IMG/VR virus record: IMGVR_UViG_3300050821_018287
Coordinates: 28,258-92,257 of that record
Reading direction: 5' to 3' (one strand)
Length of the DNA stretch: 64,000 nucleotides
Origin: a virus
Part shown: piece after piece, positions 8,071-15,809 of the stretch
Layout of the letters: the number at the start of each line of letters is the position of its first letter
How positions within the stretch are numbered: the first letter of the stretch is position 1
Notes under the pieces: model-generated
What the model was told of the DNA's origin: nothing
Database searches by the model: none
The model's input: the letters and a program-made list of their open reading frames with translations, nothing else
Made by a program: the position numbers and the translations under genes

Positions 8071-8601
8071 TCAGTCGTCGTCGCCTTCATCTCCGCCGTC
8101 GCCGCCGCCCTCACCACCGTCACCACCCTTACCGCCGCCTTTGAACTTTCCGCCGAGCTGCTTGTAGGCGTAAGCCACCACCGCCACCGGATCATCCAGC
8201 TCGTCCCACTTCGGCTCGACGGCATTCTTGGCCTTGTGCCACTTGCCCTCGTCCTGCACGAAGTCGGGGGGCTCGTCGCCGTCCCCGTCGTAGTCCTGGA
8301 GGTGGTGCTCGATCTCCTTGTCCGCGGCGTTCTCCGCGTCCTCGGTGGCCTGGTCGAGATCTACGTGATGCTCGCCTCCATCGTCACCACCATCGTCTCC
8401 CCCGTGGGGCTTGCCTTTGCCCTTTCCTCCATCACCGTCTCCCTTGCCCCCGCCGTGCTTACCCCCGTGGCCGCCCTCACCCTCATCCCCGTCATCTCCC
8501 CCGTCGCCATCGTCACCACCGTCGTGGTCCTCGTCGCGCTCATCCTCGTCGTCCTTGTCGTGGTCGGCGAAAGCCTTCAGCTTCTTCGGATGGATGGCCA
8601 T
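8071..8601 (-). CDS. Asp/Gly-rich low-complexity acidic protein
   Basis: 176 residues. Residues 15-75 and the last 25 are runs of Asp, Gly, Lys and His (for example DDGDGGDDGDEGEGG). The only ordered-looking parts are about 78-105 (HHVDLDQATEDAENAADKEI) and 130-155 (WDELDDPVAVVAYAYKQLGG). Such composition could bind divalent cations or be intrinsically disordered. It is in frame with the operon and has no better competitor on either strand. Function unknown. Confidence 0.55.
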   Translation of the reverse strand: MAIHPKKLKAFADHDKDDEDERDEDHDGGDDGDGGDDGDEGEGGHGGKHGGGKGDGDGGKGKGKPHGGDDGGDDGGEHHVDLDQATEDAENAADKEIEHHLQDYDGDGDEPPDFVQDEGKWHKAKNAVEPKWDELDDPVAVVAYAYKQLGGKFKGGGKGGDGGEGGGDGGDEGDDD

Positions 8602-8649
8602 TTCGGGGGAGTCCTTTCGCGGGCAACGTACAGGCGCGCGGAATCTGCG

Positions 8650-9069
8650 TCAATCTTCCAGCTCGTAGCGGCGATTCGCCTTCGACCAGATCTCCACGGC
8701 CGCGCGACAAGACGGATCCTTCAGCACCTTCGCCGCGTCCAGCTCGACGCTCGGGTTGTACGCCTTGAAGTCGTCGCCGTGCCCGATGCGGATGTGGCAC
8801 TCCAGCGGACCCATGCAAAGCGTGATGAGGTTCCTCGGGTCCAGCTCCAGCGCCGGGTCCAGATGGAACGGCTTCATGTGGTGGACGTTCAGCCGCGCGG
8901 ATCCGCCGCACGCCGCGCACGTGGGGTGCAACGCGCGAAAGGCGTGCTCGACGCCCGGCCACTTCGAGGAACGCGGGGGCTCCCCCGTCAGCTTCTGGGC
9001 GAGCTTCGAGCCGCGCTTTGCTTGCTCACGAAGGGTGGAATGCGCAACGCGGAGGAGGTGGGAAAGCAT
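8650..9069 (-). CDS. HNH endonuclease
   Basis: 139 residues. A zinc-type pair CAACGG (about residue 50) is followed by LNVHHMKPFHLDP, ELDPRNLITLCMGP and ECHIRIGH, giving the His-Asn-His core: HH (catalytic), N in 'DPRNLI', and H in 'CHIRIGH'. HNH nucleases in head operons either assist terminase cleavage or are homing-type enzymes. The location between virion genes rather than beside TerL leaves both open. Confidence 0.85.
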   Translation of the reverse strand: MLSHLLRVAHSTLREQAKRGSKLAQKLTGEPPRSSKWPGVEHAFRALHPTCAACGGSARLNVHHMKPFHLDPALELDPRNLITLCMGPLECHIRIGHGDDFKAYNPSVELDAAKVLKDPSCRAAVEIWSKANRRYELED

Positions 9070-9082
9070 CGTCCGAATCCTA

Positions 9083-9733
9083 TCACAGCCCCGGGCATTC
9101 GTGCCCGATGCGATCTTGGAGACCTACCAGCGCCGGGTGGAAGTGGTGCTTCAGGGCTTCGTTGAACGCGCGAGCGCACCCCCACCCGTTCCGTCGACGC
9201 CACTTGAAGATCTCGTAGCCGGTCCGATCCTGCCCGTGGGAGCAATGAATTCCCACCCCCATCGAGCGGTAGAGGCTGATCAGCTCCTGAATCCGCTCGT
9301 CTTGAGCGGAGGACGGGCCCTGGACGTCCTGCTGCACGTCCTGAACGATGTTGGTCCCGTCGAAGGGTGGGATGGGGAGCTTGATGAGGGAGATCCCCGC
9401 CTCCACCGCCAGCTCGTCGCTCCCCTCGTCGTCGGAGTTGAGCTTGACGATGACGTGGACGTTGTAGTTGTCGTGGAGGTACTTCCACGGCTCCAGGCCC
9501 GCCTTCGGATCCGGCTGACCGAAGCGGACCACCGCCGGCTTCCCCGCGTCGCCCCACTCCACGACGTCGAGGTTGGGAACGCCGTGCACGTAGCGCATCG
9601 GGGAGCACGCGCCCAGAACCATCGCCAGTACCGCCACCCACCCCGTCAACCAGCGCGGGTGGAGATTGAACTCCGAGAAGATGCGCGCGTTTTCCAGCAT
9701 GCTCAGCCCCAGTCGTCGATCCTTCGCCGTCAT
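9083..9733 (-). CDS. Tyrosine/dual-specificity phosphatase-like lipoprotein
   Basis: 216 residues. Residues 28-43 form a hydrophobic segment ending LGAC (Cys43), a lipobox, so the protein is probably exported and lipid-anchored. The rest is a cysteine-phosphatase domain: VVRFGQPDPKAGL (about 68-80, the usual 'RsGQP' opening), a central 'VHVIVKLNSDDEGSDELA', and the P-loop HCSHGQDRTG at 163-172 (Cys164 nucleophile, Arg170). All catalytic residues are present; the general acid Asp is not assigned. The ATG overlaps the preceding stop (ATGA). The export signal sits about 30 residues in, which is long, so a later start is possible. Confidence 0.75.
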   Translation of the reverse strand: MTAKDRRLGLSMLENARIFSEFNLHPRWLTGWVAVLAMVLGACSPMRYVHGVPNLDVVEWGDAGKPAVVRFGQPDPKAGLEPWKYLHDNYNVHVIVKLNSDDEGSDELAVEAGISLIKLPIPPFDGTNIVQDVQQDVQGPSSAQDERIQELISLYRSMGVGIHCSHGQDRTGYEIFKWRRRNGWGCARAFNEALKHHFHPALVGLQDRIGHECPGL

Positions 9734-10143
9734 CGCAAAGCCTCCAGGATGAACTTGAACCGCTCGGTGTCGTTGGGGAGGTTCTGGAGCCACTGGCGCA
9801 CCGCCTCCGCGGACATCGGCGCCTTCTTCCACAGAGTCAGCTCGCAGTAGTTGGAGAGCTGCTCCAACGACGCCCGCGCCGGCTCTCCTGCCACCGCCAC
9901 ACCGATCGACGTGAGCGAGCCGGCCATCTGCCCGTCCGTCTCGACGATCGCCTTGTACGCGTAGCCGAGCGTGTCGAGGCCGGCCTTGAACTTCAGCATC
10001 CGCTCCTTCGTGCCGACGAGGATGGTCGCGCGCTCGTCCTCGGTGGGACGCACAAAGGGTGCCTCTCGCGCCGCGTGGGCGAGCTGGGCCAAGAGCTGAC
10101 CCCCGTTCAACTTGTCCCGGAGCACCGCAAAGAAAAACGTCAC
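9730..10143 (-). CDS. PTH2-like peptidyl-tRNA hydrolase domain protein
   Basis: 137 residues from GTG 10143-10141 (GTGA overlap with the head-morphogenesis gene). Features fit the archaeal-type peptidyl-tRNA hydrolase fold: an opening strand FFAVLRDKL, GGQLLAQLAHAAREA (family 'K.GK.aAQ.aHA'), then ATILVGTKERMLKFKAGLDT and VETDGQMAGSLTSIGVAV (family 'v.D.g.T...g..T..ai.P'). The C-terminal 45 residues are extra. PTH2 frees peptidyl-tRNA; phage copies may instead bind a host target. Family assignment is by pattern only. Confidence 0.5.
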   Translation of the reverse strand: MTFFFAVLRDKLNGGQLLAQLAHAAREAPFVRPTEDERATILVGTKERMLKFKAGLDTLGYAYKAIVETDGQMAGSLTSIGVAVAGEPARASLEQLSNYCELTLWKKAPMSAEAVRQWLQNLPNDTERFKFILEALR

Positions 10144-11231
10144 AGGTCCACCTGCCTCCCCCCGCGCATCTCCCAGGCGGGAACTCCCCACCCCGGGCGC
10201 CAAGGCGCGAGAATGGCCCTATCATTGGGCCGGTTCGGGGGAAAAAGCCACTGCTTCCCCCACATCTTCGTGTCCACGTCCGGATCCCTCGGCATCGTGA
10301 ACGAGACGCCCGCCGGGACCGCCTGACCGTGCATGGCGATGGAGTCGGCCCCCACCCGGTCGTCGAGCGGAGCGTAGGTGGCGTCGTCCACGTGCTCGCT
10401 CCAGCGCGTACGCAAGTCCTCCAGCTCCTTCGCCGCCTCCACGAAACTGTCGTGATGCGATGCGTTGAAGGCCCAGGCCGTTTCCGTCCTGACGATGCGC
10501 TCCCCTTGCCACCACTCCGCCGCGGCCACCTCGGGGATCCGCGCGATGGCCTCTTCGGTGGTCTCCCCCGCCACCAGGGAGAGCGTGAGCTGATCGTGCA
10601 CGTCCTCGAAGAGGCGCGTCCCCCACCGGGCCATCGACTTCCTGTGCATGTCGTCCAGCTCGGGCCGGCGCTTCTGGACGAGCGTCTGGAGCTTCACGGC
10701 CTCGTCGATTCGAAGGGGGACGGCGGCGCCGGTGAAGGTCTTCTCCAGCTTCCGCAAGTCCTTCGCGAAGGCTTCGATGGCTTCCGTCTGCGCCTCACGG
10801 GAGATGTCCCCCAGCTCTCCGGAAAGCTTCCGCGCGAGGAGCACCTGGCCCTGTTTGATCTGCGCGAGCGCCACCTGGCGCTGGTAGGCGGTGAACGAAT
10901 CCTTCATCCCGCTTCGCAGGACGGCGCGCAGCCGCGCCTCCACCTCGCGGTACGCCTCGTCGTAGACCTTCTTCATCCGAGCCACCCCGCGGCGGTCCAC
11001 GAGGCGATCCAACCGCGCGCGGTGCTCGTCCAGGACAGCTTCGTACGCTTTCGGCGCGTGGCCTTTGGCCGGCTTCAGCGCAGCCGCTGCCAGTTCGACG
11101 ATCTGCCCGAGCCCGCCGCCCTGCGCGGCGCGGGTCTCGTCGATCCACTTCTCAGCCGACTTGCGCGACGGGTGGTGGGAGGTGATCCACCCACCCGCCT
11201 TGTTCGCTACGCGCGCTTCGTACTTGTCCAC
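10140..11231 (-). CDS. Phage head morphogenesis protein (Mu F/SPP1 gp7-like)
   Basis: 363 residues. A long helical N-terminal two thirds (REVEARLRAVLRSG, QVALAQIKQGQVLLARKLSG) leads to the family core GETTEEAIARIPEVAAAEWW and RIVRTETAWAFNASHHDSF, the 'R..RTe....n.a....' signature of Mu gpF/SPP1 gp7 minor head proteins, followed by the usual Trp-rich C-terminal region with WSEHVDDATYAPLDDRVG. These proteins bind the portal and are packaged or assist assembly. It lies downstream of the portal in the same operon, as is normal. Confidence 0.8.
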   Translation of the reverse strand: MDKYEARVANKAGGWITSHHPSRKSAEKWIDETRAAQGGGLGQIVELAAAALKPAKGHAPKAYEAVLDEHRARLDRLVDRRGVARMKKVYDEAYREVEARLRAVLRSGMKDSFTAYQRQVALAQIKQGQVLLARKLSGELGDISREAQTEAIEAFAKDLRKLEKTFTGAAVPLRIDEAVKLQTLVQKRRPELDDMHRKSMARWGTRLFEDVHDQLTLSLVAGETTEEAIARIPEVAAAEWWQGERIVRTETAWAFNASHHDSFVEAAKELEDLRTRWSEHVDDATYAPLDDRVGADSIAMHGQAVPAGVSFTMPRDPDVDTKMWGKQWLFPPNRPNDRAILAPWRPGWGVPAWEMRGGRQVDL

Positions 11232-11254
11232 GGCGGGCGACGGGGCGAGGCCAA

Positions 11255-11713
11255 CTACTCCTCGTCTTCGTCCTCACCCTCGTCGCCGCCCTCCTCGGAG
11301 CCTTCCTCCGAGTCTGGTTTGGTTTCCTCTTCCTCGTCACCCTCGCCGTCGAGGTCGCTGAACGCTTCCCACTCGTCCGGCGGAGTCGCTTCGCCGTCCT
11401 TCGGATCGAAGAGGTTGCAGCACCCCTTCTTCTCCGAGACGTAGGACTGGACCGCGGTGTTGGCGCAGTAGGCGCCCTCGATGAGGAAGCGGCAGTTGCC
11501 GCAGGAGAAGCCTTTCCCCTTCGCGCTCTCGATCTCCATGTACCCCACGTGGGGCTCCTGGAGCCGGTGCTGCATCGCCTCGCGCGAGAGGTTGTCGGGC
11601 ATGTCCAGCCCGGCGTCGCCCGCCGAACCTTCACCCTGCTCCGCGGGAGCGTCGAAGGCTTCCTGGCCCTCGCTCTCCGCGAAGTTTTGCAGCGCCAAAG
11701 GATTCAGTCCCAT
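11255..11713 (-). CDS. Cys-rich, acidic-tailed head-region protein
   Basis: 152 residues. The middle holds a cysteine cluster GFSCGNCRFLIEGAYC ... GCCNLF (five or six Cys within 35 residues), probably a metal site. The C-terminal 45 residues are almost all Glu/Asp/Gly. The gene stands between a fibre-like gene and head morphogenesis. Small proteins with a 'CgnC.f....C......CCnlF' core occur next to phage head genes, but their function is not known to me. Confidence 0.6.
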   Translation of the reverse strand: MGLNPLALQNFAESEGQEAFDAPAEQGEGSAGDAGLDMPDNLSREAMQHRLQEPHVGYMEIESAKGKGFSCGNCRFLIEGAYCANTAVQSYVSEKKGCCNLFDPKDGEATPPDEWEAFSDLDGEGDEEEETKPDSEEGSEEGGDEGEDEDEE

Positions 11714-11725
11714 GCTGCCTCCGGC

Positions 11726-12568
11726 TTACGGGAAGTTGATGACGTCCCAGTCCACGGTCGAGGTGTCCGCGCCGGAGGAGCTGGTGATGATGAAGGAGCC
11801 GTTGCCCGAGCCGGGGGTGCGCGACGCAGCCGCGGCCTTCAGGTTGCCCTGGGTGCCTCCCACCGTGTTGGTGGTGAGGCCGATCACCGCGCCGGCCGCG
11901 AGCCACTGGTTGCTGATGGTGATGGACCCCGCGGTCATCGCCGCCGACGTCCCCTTCACCGCCGCCGGCATGAAGGCCATCGACGTGGTGCCGATCACCA
12001 TCGCGCCGTTGGTGGTGATGACCCAACGGCTCTTGTTCCAGAGAGTGCCTTCCGAAACGCGGATCTCGCTGGCACCGTGGATGAAACCGGTGGCCCAGTC
12101 GATCGCGCGCTGGAGCTGCCACGGAGTGGAAGCGGAGCCGAGCGAGAGGACGTTGTAGACGCCGTTGTCCACGCCCGCCGCGCCGACCGCGAGGAGGACA
12201 CGATCCCCCACCGCCAACGTCACGCCGTCCTGCGCCGCCAGGGCGCCGTTCGCGTTCGCCGTCAGCAACCCCAGCACCCCCAACAGGCCGTTGTTGGTGT
12301 AGGCGGGGAGGGCGGTGGCGATGGCCGCGCGGACGCCGAGCGCCGTGCTCGCCGCGCCGCCCGCCACCGGGAAGATGACTCCGGGCTCGAAGTCGGGGAC
12401 CTGGCTCAGCTCCAGGAAAGTCGAGGGCGGGTTGCCCAGGGCCGCCTGAACGTTCGCGAGCAAGTCCTGGACGATGACGCTGCCACCCGGCTGAAGGGTC
12501 GGGTTGGGGCCGTAGATGTCGGGGATGCCAACGGGGAAGCCAGTGTGGTTGCGGACGAGCACGGCCAT
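11726..12568 (-). CDS. Tail fibre/baseplate-like virion protein
   Basis: 280 residues, rich in Ala, Gly, Thr and Val. It carries the segment LAVGDRVLLAVGAAGVDNGV followed by YNVLSLG and WQLQRAIDW, a pattern ('GDrVLl....a...NGiY.v.s.gs...w.l.Ra.D') that recurs in tail fibres, spikes and other adhesin-like virion proteins. The N-terminus has VRNHTGFPVGIPDIYG. Probably a surface component of the particle; no enzymatic motif. Confidence 0.6.
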   Translation of the reverse strand: MAVLVRNHTGFPVGIPDIYGPNPTLQPGGSVIVQDLLANVQAALGNPPSTFLELSQVPDFEPGVIFPVAGGAASTALGVRAAIATALPAYTNNGLLGVLGLLTANANGALAAQDGVTLAVGDRVLLAVGAAGVDNGVYNVLSLGSASTPWQLQRAIDWATGFIHGASEIRVSEGTLWNKSRWVITTNGAMVIGTTSMAFMPAAVKGTSAAMTAGSITISNQWLAAGAVIGLTTNTVGGTQGNLKAAAASRTPGSGNGSFIITSSSGADTSTVDWDVINFP

Positions 12569-12598
12569 GAGTTTGGTCTCCGGGAGAGGGTGCGAGCT

Positions 12599-13021
12599 TC
12601 AGCGCTGATCCGACTGCTTATCACCTTCGGGCTTGACTTGGGAAGAGTCATCCCCATCCTCGCGCGCCTCTTCGTGGATGTCGTCGTGGCACTTGTCGCA
12701 GATGACGGCGATGTTGTTGGGGTCGTTGGAGTGGCCCTTCTTGGAGAGCCACTTCGACTTCACGATCCCGCCCTTGTGGTGGAGGGAGAGGTTTTCCCGC
12801 AGGCCGCAGCGCTTGCACCGGTACTCGTCCCGCCGGAACACCCCCAGGACGAGCGACGAGGGCAGCCCACCCTTCCCCTCGTTCGCCAGCGTCGCGCCGT
12901 GCTCCTCCGCCTCCGCGAGGAGCTTCTTGTACGCGCGCTGCTCCCCCGGGCCGTCTTCCTTCTCCTTCTTCTTCTCGGGCTTCTCGGTGGACTTCATCCA
13001 CCGGTGGGTCAGCTCGCTCAC
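12599..13021 (-). CDS. HNH endonuclease
   Basis: 140 residues from GTG 13021-13019 (GTGA overlap). After a Lys/Glu-rich N-terminus, the nuclease core reads VFRRDEYRCKRCG, NLSLHHKGG, NDPNNIAVICDKCHDDIHEE: two CxxC pairs for structural zinc and H-N-H residues in 'LHH', 'DPNNI' and 'CHDDIH'. A second virion-operon HNH after 8650. Role in packaging or as a mobile element is not decided by the sequence. Confidence 0.85.
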   Translation of the reverse strand: MSELTHRWMKSTEKPEKKKEKEDGPGEQRAYKKLLAEAEEHGATLANEGKGGLPSSLVLGVFRRDEYRCKRCGLRENLSLHHKGGIVKSKWLSKKGHSNDPNNIAVICDKCHDDIHEEAREDGDDSSQVKPEGDKQSDQR

Positions 13022-13425
13022 GTACCCACCTTGTCCTGCGTCCCGTCCCAGACGAATTCCCCCTCAGCTCCGACGGGGAAATGGGCGTGGCACCCGACAC
13101 AGAAGGTGGAGCCGTAAAACTGCGGATTTCGGGCGTACGTCTCGGCGATGGCCTGTCCCATCCGCGTCACCACCCCGCACTTCGTGTGGATGTAGCTGTT
13201 GCGCACGGGACGGACGAAACCCTTCGCGCGCTCCTCCTCGGAGAGGATGTAGTACGCCTCGTGCTGTCCGTCCGGGCGCGCGGGCGCGGGCACGCCCTTG
13301 TCCTCGAAGCCGGGGCGCGGAGGGAGCCCGTCCGTCGTCGCCCGACCGACGAGCCGCTGTCTCGCGTCTTCCGCCTTCCGTTTCGCGTCGTCTTCCACCA
13401 TCCGCCTCCAGCGCTCGCGGCTCAC
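13018..13425 (-). CDS. Zinc-ribbon-like protein of unknown function
   Basis: 135 residues from GTG 13425-13423, overlapping the upstream stop by 4. A helical basic N-terminus (RERWRRMVEDDAKRKAEDAR) is followed by Pro-rich linker and a C-terminal domain with IHTKCGVVTRMGQAIAET and YGSTFCVGCHAHFPVG. The three Cys plus His suggest a metal-binding fold. It is one of a run of three genes (13018, 13422, 12599) that all carry paired cysteines. Confidence 0.6.
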   Translation of the reverse strand: MSRERWRRMVEDDAKRKAEDARQRLVGRATTDGLPPRPGFEDKGVPAPARPDGQHEAYYILSEEERAKGFVRPVRNSYIHTKCGVVTRMGQAIAETYARNPQFYGSTFCVGCHAHFPVGAEGEFVWDGTQDKVGT

Positions 13426-13826
13426 GCGAGTTGTGAATTGATGGGCACTTGCGACACGGGACTCATCTTCGGGGGCCCGCGATCGATGTCGACGAGAACC
13501 CAACTCGGTCCTTTCGCCGCCTGCTTTTCGGCGGTCACCTTGCACCGGTCGCAGGCGTAGATGTTGGAGATCAACAGCATCTCCCCGTTGACGGTTTTCA
13601 CCGTCGGGAGGAAGGGCCCATTGGGGTTCATCGCCATCAGCCGCGCCACCAGGCCCGGGTTCCTCTTCACCATCTCGTCGACCGGAGCGAAAGTCTTGAT
13701 GCGGATGGCCGGGGGGCCTCCGCACCCGAGACACTTCCCGCCCGCGAAGGCAAGGCGCCGGTGCATCTCTTCGGGCGTCTCCTTCCCGTCAGCGAATTTC
13801 TTGATGTGGTGGACTTTCTGTTTCAC
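13422..13826 (-). CDS. Two-CxxC zinc-binding protein
   Basis: 134 residues from GTG 13826-13824. Cys pairs GKCLGCGG (about residue 34) and YACDRCKVTAEKQ (about 102) are separated by a mainly beta segment with VKTVNGEMLLISNIYACD, so a single zinc site formed by two knuckles is likely. Function unknown. It begins with a basic HH-containing stretch (KQKVHHIKKFADG). Confidence 0.6.
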   Translation of the reverse strand: MKQKVHHIKKFADGKETPEEMHRRLAFAGGKCLGCGGPPAIRIKTFAPVDEMVKRNPGLVARLMAMNPNGPFLPTVKTVNGEMLLISNIYACDRCKVTAEKQAAKGPSWVLVDIDRGPPKMSPVSQVPINSQLA

Positions 13827-14284
13827 GCGCTGCCCCCTGTCGCCCCTAGGTATACCCGCTCGCCGAAAGCCCGTCCAATCTCCTCCCAGTTCATCGCCGT
13901 CGGGCCGCTTCCGCAGCGCAGCGCCTTGTCGTCGATGAAGAGATCCAGGCCGCTCTTGTCTGCCGTAACGGCGGAGAAAACGCCCGGCACCTCCCGGTGT
14001 ACGAAGTCGAGCATCTGGAGATAGCGGATGATGTGAAGCTCGTACTCGTCGTCCTCCGGGTACCAGGGCTCGAAGTCGTCGCGCAGGGTGAGGGTGTAGG
14101 TGTTCTCCCCGGTGAGGAGCCGCTTCGAGGCGCGGGAGCTGAAGAGGACGAGCACGTGTCCCGCGGCGGCGAGCGACAGGAGGCCGTCCTTGGCGTCGGG
14201 GAGCCACTCCAGCGGAGTCGTCACGTCCTCGTAGGCCGTGTCCTGCCTGACGAGCGTCTTGTCGAAATCAACCCCGATCCGCAT
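13823..14284 (-). CDS. HAD-superfamily phosphatase
   Basis: 153 residues. Motif I is GVDFDKTLV (Asp6 nucleophile and Asp8, DxDxT), motif II is VLFSSRAS, and motif IV is DLFIDDKA with two adjacent aspartates; a Lys for motif III lies between (RASKR or ADKSG). This is a small, capless HAD of the type often found in phages as a nucleotidase or polynucleotide phosphatase. Substrate cannot be inferred. Start ATG overlaps the end of the 57-residue gene upstream by 17 bases. Confidence 0.75.
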   Translation of the reverse strand: MRIGVDFDKTLVRQDTAYEDVTTPLEWLPDAKDGLLSLAAAGHVLVLFSSRASKRLLTGENTYTLTLRDDFEPWYPEDDEYELHIIRYLQMLDFVHREVPGVFSAVTADKSGLDLFIDDKALRCGSGPTAMNWEEIGRAFGERVYLGATGGSA

Positions 14285-14441
14285 TCGCCTTTTCCATCCG
14301 CTCCAGCTCGTGCCTCAGCCACTTCGAAACCGTCTCGGGATCCTTCCCCGTCTTCTCCTCCAGCGTCTTCAACGTCCGGTGCAGGGTACGAATGAGCGCG
14401 CCCCGGAGCCCGTAGAGCTGGACGAGCGATTCACCTTCCAC
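14268..14441 (-). CDS. Small helical protein
   Basis: 57 residues from GTG 14441, 4 bases after the preceding TAG. Sequence is charged and helical (RGALIRTLHRTLKTLEEKTG, SKWLRHELERMEKANA). Strong third-position GC and placement that fills an otherwise empty 160-base gap support it. Function unknown. Confidence 0.5.
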   Translation of the reverse strand: MEGESLVQLYGLRGALIRTLHRTLKTLEEKTGKDPETVSKWLRHELERMEKANADRG

Positions 14442-14445
14442 CGAG

Positions 14446-14820
14446 CTACTGCCTCCGAACGATGGCCTTCACCCTCCACTTTACTTGAACCGTCGGAAAG
14501 CCGGGACTCGCGGTGTGGGCGGAGAGGCGCCAGTAGCTGGCGAGCGGATTGGGCCCAATCTCGAAGGAGCACTGGGAGAGCGGCGGCGCGGTGGCTGTCT
14601 GGGTCTTCCCAGTCACCGGATCCGAGTCGGGCGAAACCCCGTCCTCGCTCCGGTCCAGGATGACCGTCAGGGGATTCGCCGCGTCGAGGTTGACCACCGC
14701 AAAGAGGAGCCCGCCGGTGTGCGGCCAGCTCGTGAAAGGGAGGAGCGCCGTCAACACCGACACGCTCACCGGCGCGGAGAAGTCGATGAGGATGTCGGTG
14801 TCGCTGTAGGGGAGCGTCAC
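14446..14820 (-). CDS. Beta-rich virion-region protein
   Basis: 124 residues from GTG 14820-14818 (GTGA overlap). Predominantly beta strands: TDILIDFSAPVSVSVLTALL, LLFAVVNLDAANPLTVILDR, VQVKWRVKAIVRRQ. Probably a small structural protein or tail-fibre accessory. No family recognised. Confidence 0.55.
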   Translation of the reverse strand: MTLPYSDTDILIDFSAPVSVSVLTALLPFTSWPHTGGLLFAVVNLDAANPLTVILDRSEDGVSPDSDPVTGKTQTATAPPLSQCSFEIGPNPLASYWRLSAHTASPGFPTVQVKWRVKAIVRRQ

Positions 14821-15053
14821 GCGAGGAGCTTCCTCATCATCTCCCGGAAGCCCCAAGGCTCGGGCCGGTGGGCCTGGAAGAGGGCGCGCTGGACGCGCTG
14901 GAAGATGGCGGTGCGCCGCTGGTCCATGTCGTAGCGGCGCGGACGGAAGCCTTTGCTGGTGGGCTTCTCGTCGAGGAGGGCCAGCTCATGGCGGATCTGC
15001 TCCTGGGCCTGCCGCAGGACAATCCCCAGGAGCGGCTTTCGGATGAAGATCAC
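14817..15053 (-). CDS. Small basic helical protein
   Basis: 78 residues from GTG 15053-15051, starting MIFIRKPLLGIVLRQAQEQI. Mostly amphipathic helix with a basic centre (GFRPRRYDMDQRRTAIFQRV). Coupled to both neighbours by 4-base overlaps. Function unknown. Confidence 0.55.
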   Translation of the reverse strand: MIFIRKPLLGIVLRQAQEQIRHELALLDEKPTSKGFRPRRYDMDQRRTAIFQRVQRALFQAHRPEPWGFREMMRKLLA

Positions 15054-15325
15054 GGGGTGACTGTCGTCACCTTGAACTTCATTCCGGCGATGTCGCTCTT
15101 GAAATCCGTCTCCATGTACACACCGGTCACGACGCAGTACACCCACCCGTTGCCGGTGTTGAAGGCGAAGTTGACCACCGCACCGAGCAACACCTGATAG
15201 AGGACGGTGATTGCGCCTCCGGCCGCGGTGAAGATTGCCTCCGCCTCCGCCTTGGAGGTGGTGATGGTGCTGGCGTGGACCGAAAGCGAGAACAGCAACG
15301 CTGCAAGCAGGAAAAACCGTTTCAT
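15050..15325 (-). CDS. Secreted small protein
   Basis: 91 residues with a textbook Sec signal peptide: MKRFFLLAALLFSLSVHAS, cleavage expected after HAS. The mature part has a hydrophobic stretch (GAITVLYQVLLGAVVNFAFN) and then beta strands. Start ATG 15325-15323 has GGAGG upstream; the longer frame reading back through 15841 is rejected. It is one of three adjacent genes with signal peptides. Confidence 0.65.
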   Translation of the reverse strand: MKRFFLLAALLFSLSVHASTITTSKAEAEAIFTAAGGAITVLYQVLLGAVVNFAFNTGNGWVYCVVTGVYMETDFKSDIAGMKFKVTTVTP

Positions 15326-15339
15326 TGAGAACCTCCAGT

Positions 15340-15798
15340 TTACGGCGCGCAGTAGTAGCAGGCGGAGAGGTTGAAGGAGACGGAGGCGATCGCCGCGTTG
15401 CTCACGATCGTCGTCGCCAGGGCGTTGCTCACGGCCTTGATTGGGGTGGCCGGGATGCGCGAGTTGTTGGCGATGATTCCGGCGGTCGCGGTGACGGCCG
15501 ACTGGAGCGCGAGCCCGTTCAGGTTGGTGGTGGTGGTGGTCGCGAGCCCCGCGGTCGGCGCGGCGGAGGTGGCCACGTCGGACCAGATCCCCGTGATGTA
15601 GGCGTACTGGCCGCCGGGGCAGATTGGGATGGTGATGGTCTGCTGGGTGGTGCCCTGCGCGTTGAGGCAGATCGCCGCGTCGTTGCGCGTGGACGACTGC
15701 GCCACGAGAGTCGCGCCCGGAGGGAGGATGTCGCCACGCGCGAGCATCGGCAGAGCGAGGAGGGAGATGAGGATCGCGTAACGCTTCCAGTTCTTCAT
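15340..15798 (-). CDS. Secreted Ala/Thr-rich protein
   Basis: 152 residues. The N-terminus MKNWKRYAILISLLALPMLA is a Sec signal peptide with likely cleavage near ARG. The mature protein is beta-rich and low complexity (Ala, Thr, Asn, Ile) with Cys pairs AICLN...PICPGG and SACYYCAP that could form disulfides after export. It has an AAGGAG ribosome site. Adhesin-like or virion-surface role is a guess. Confidence 0.65.
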   Translation of the reverse strand: MKNWKRYAILISLLALPMLARGDILPPGATLVAQSSTRNDAAICLNAQGTTQQTITIPICPGGQYAYITGIWSDVATSAAPTAGLATTTTTNLNGLALQSAVTATAGIIANNSRIPATPIKAVSNALATTIVSNAAIASVSFNLSACYYCAP

Positions 15799-15809
15799 GT
15801 GCTTCTCCT

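Noticed and set aside
7324-9165. 613-residue plus-strand frame
   Set aside because: Antisense to several minus-strand genes including an HNH nuclease; hydrophobic stretch comes from the complement of Asp/Gly codons.
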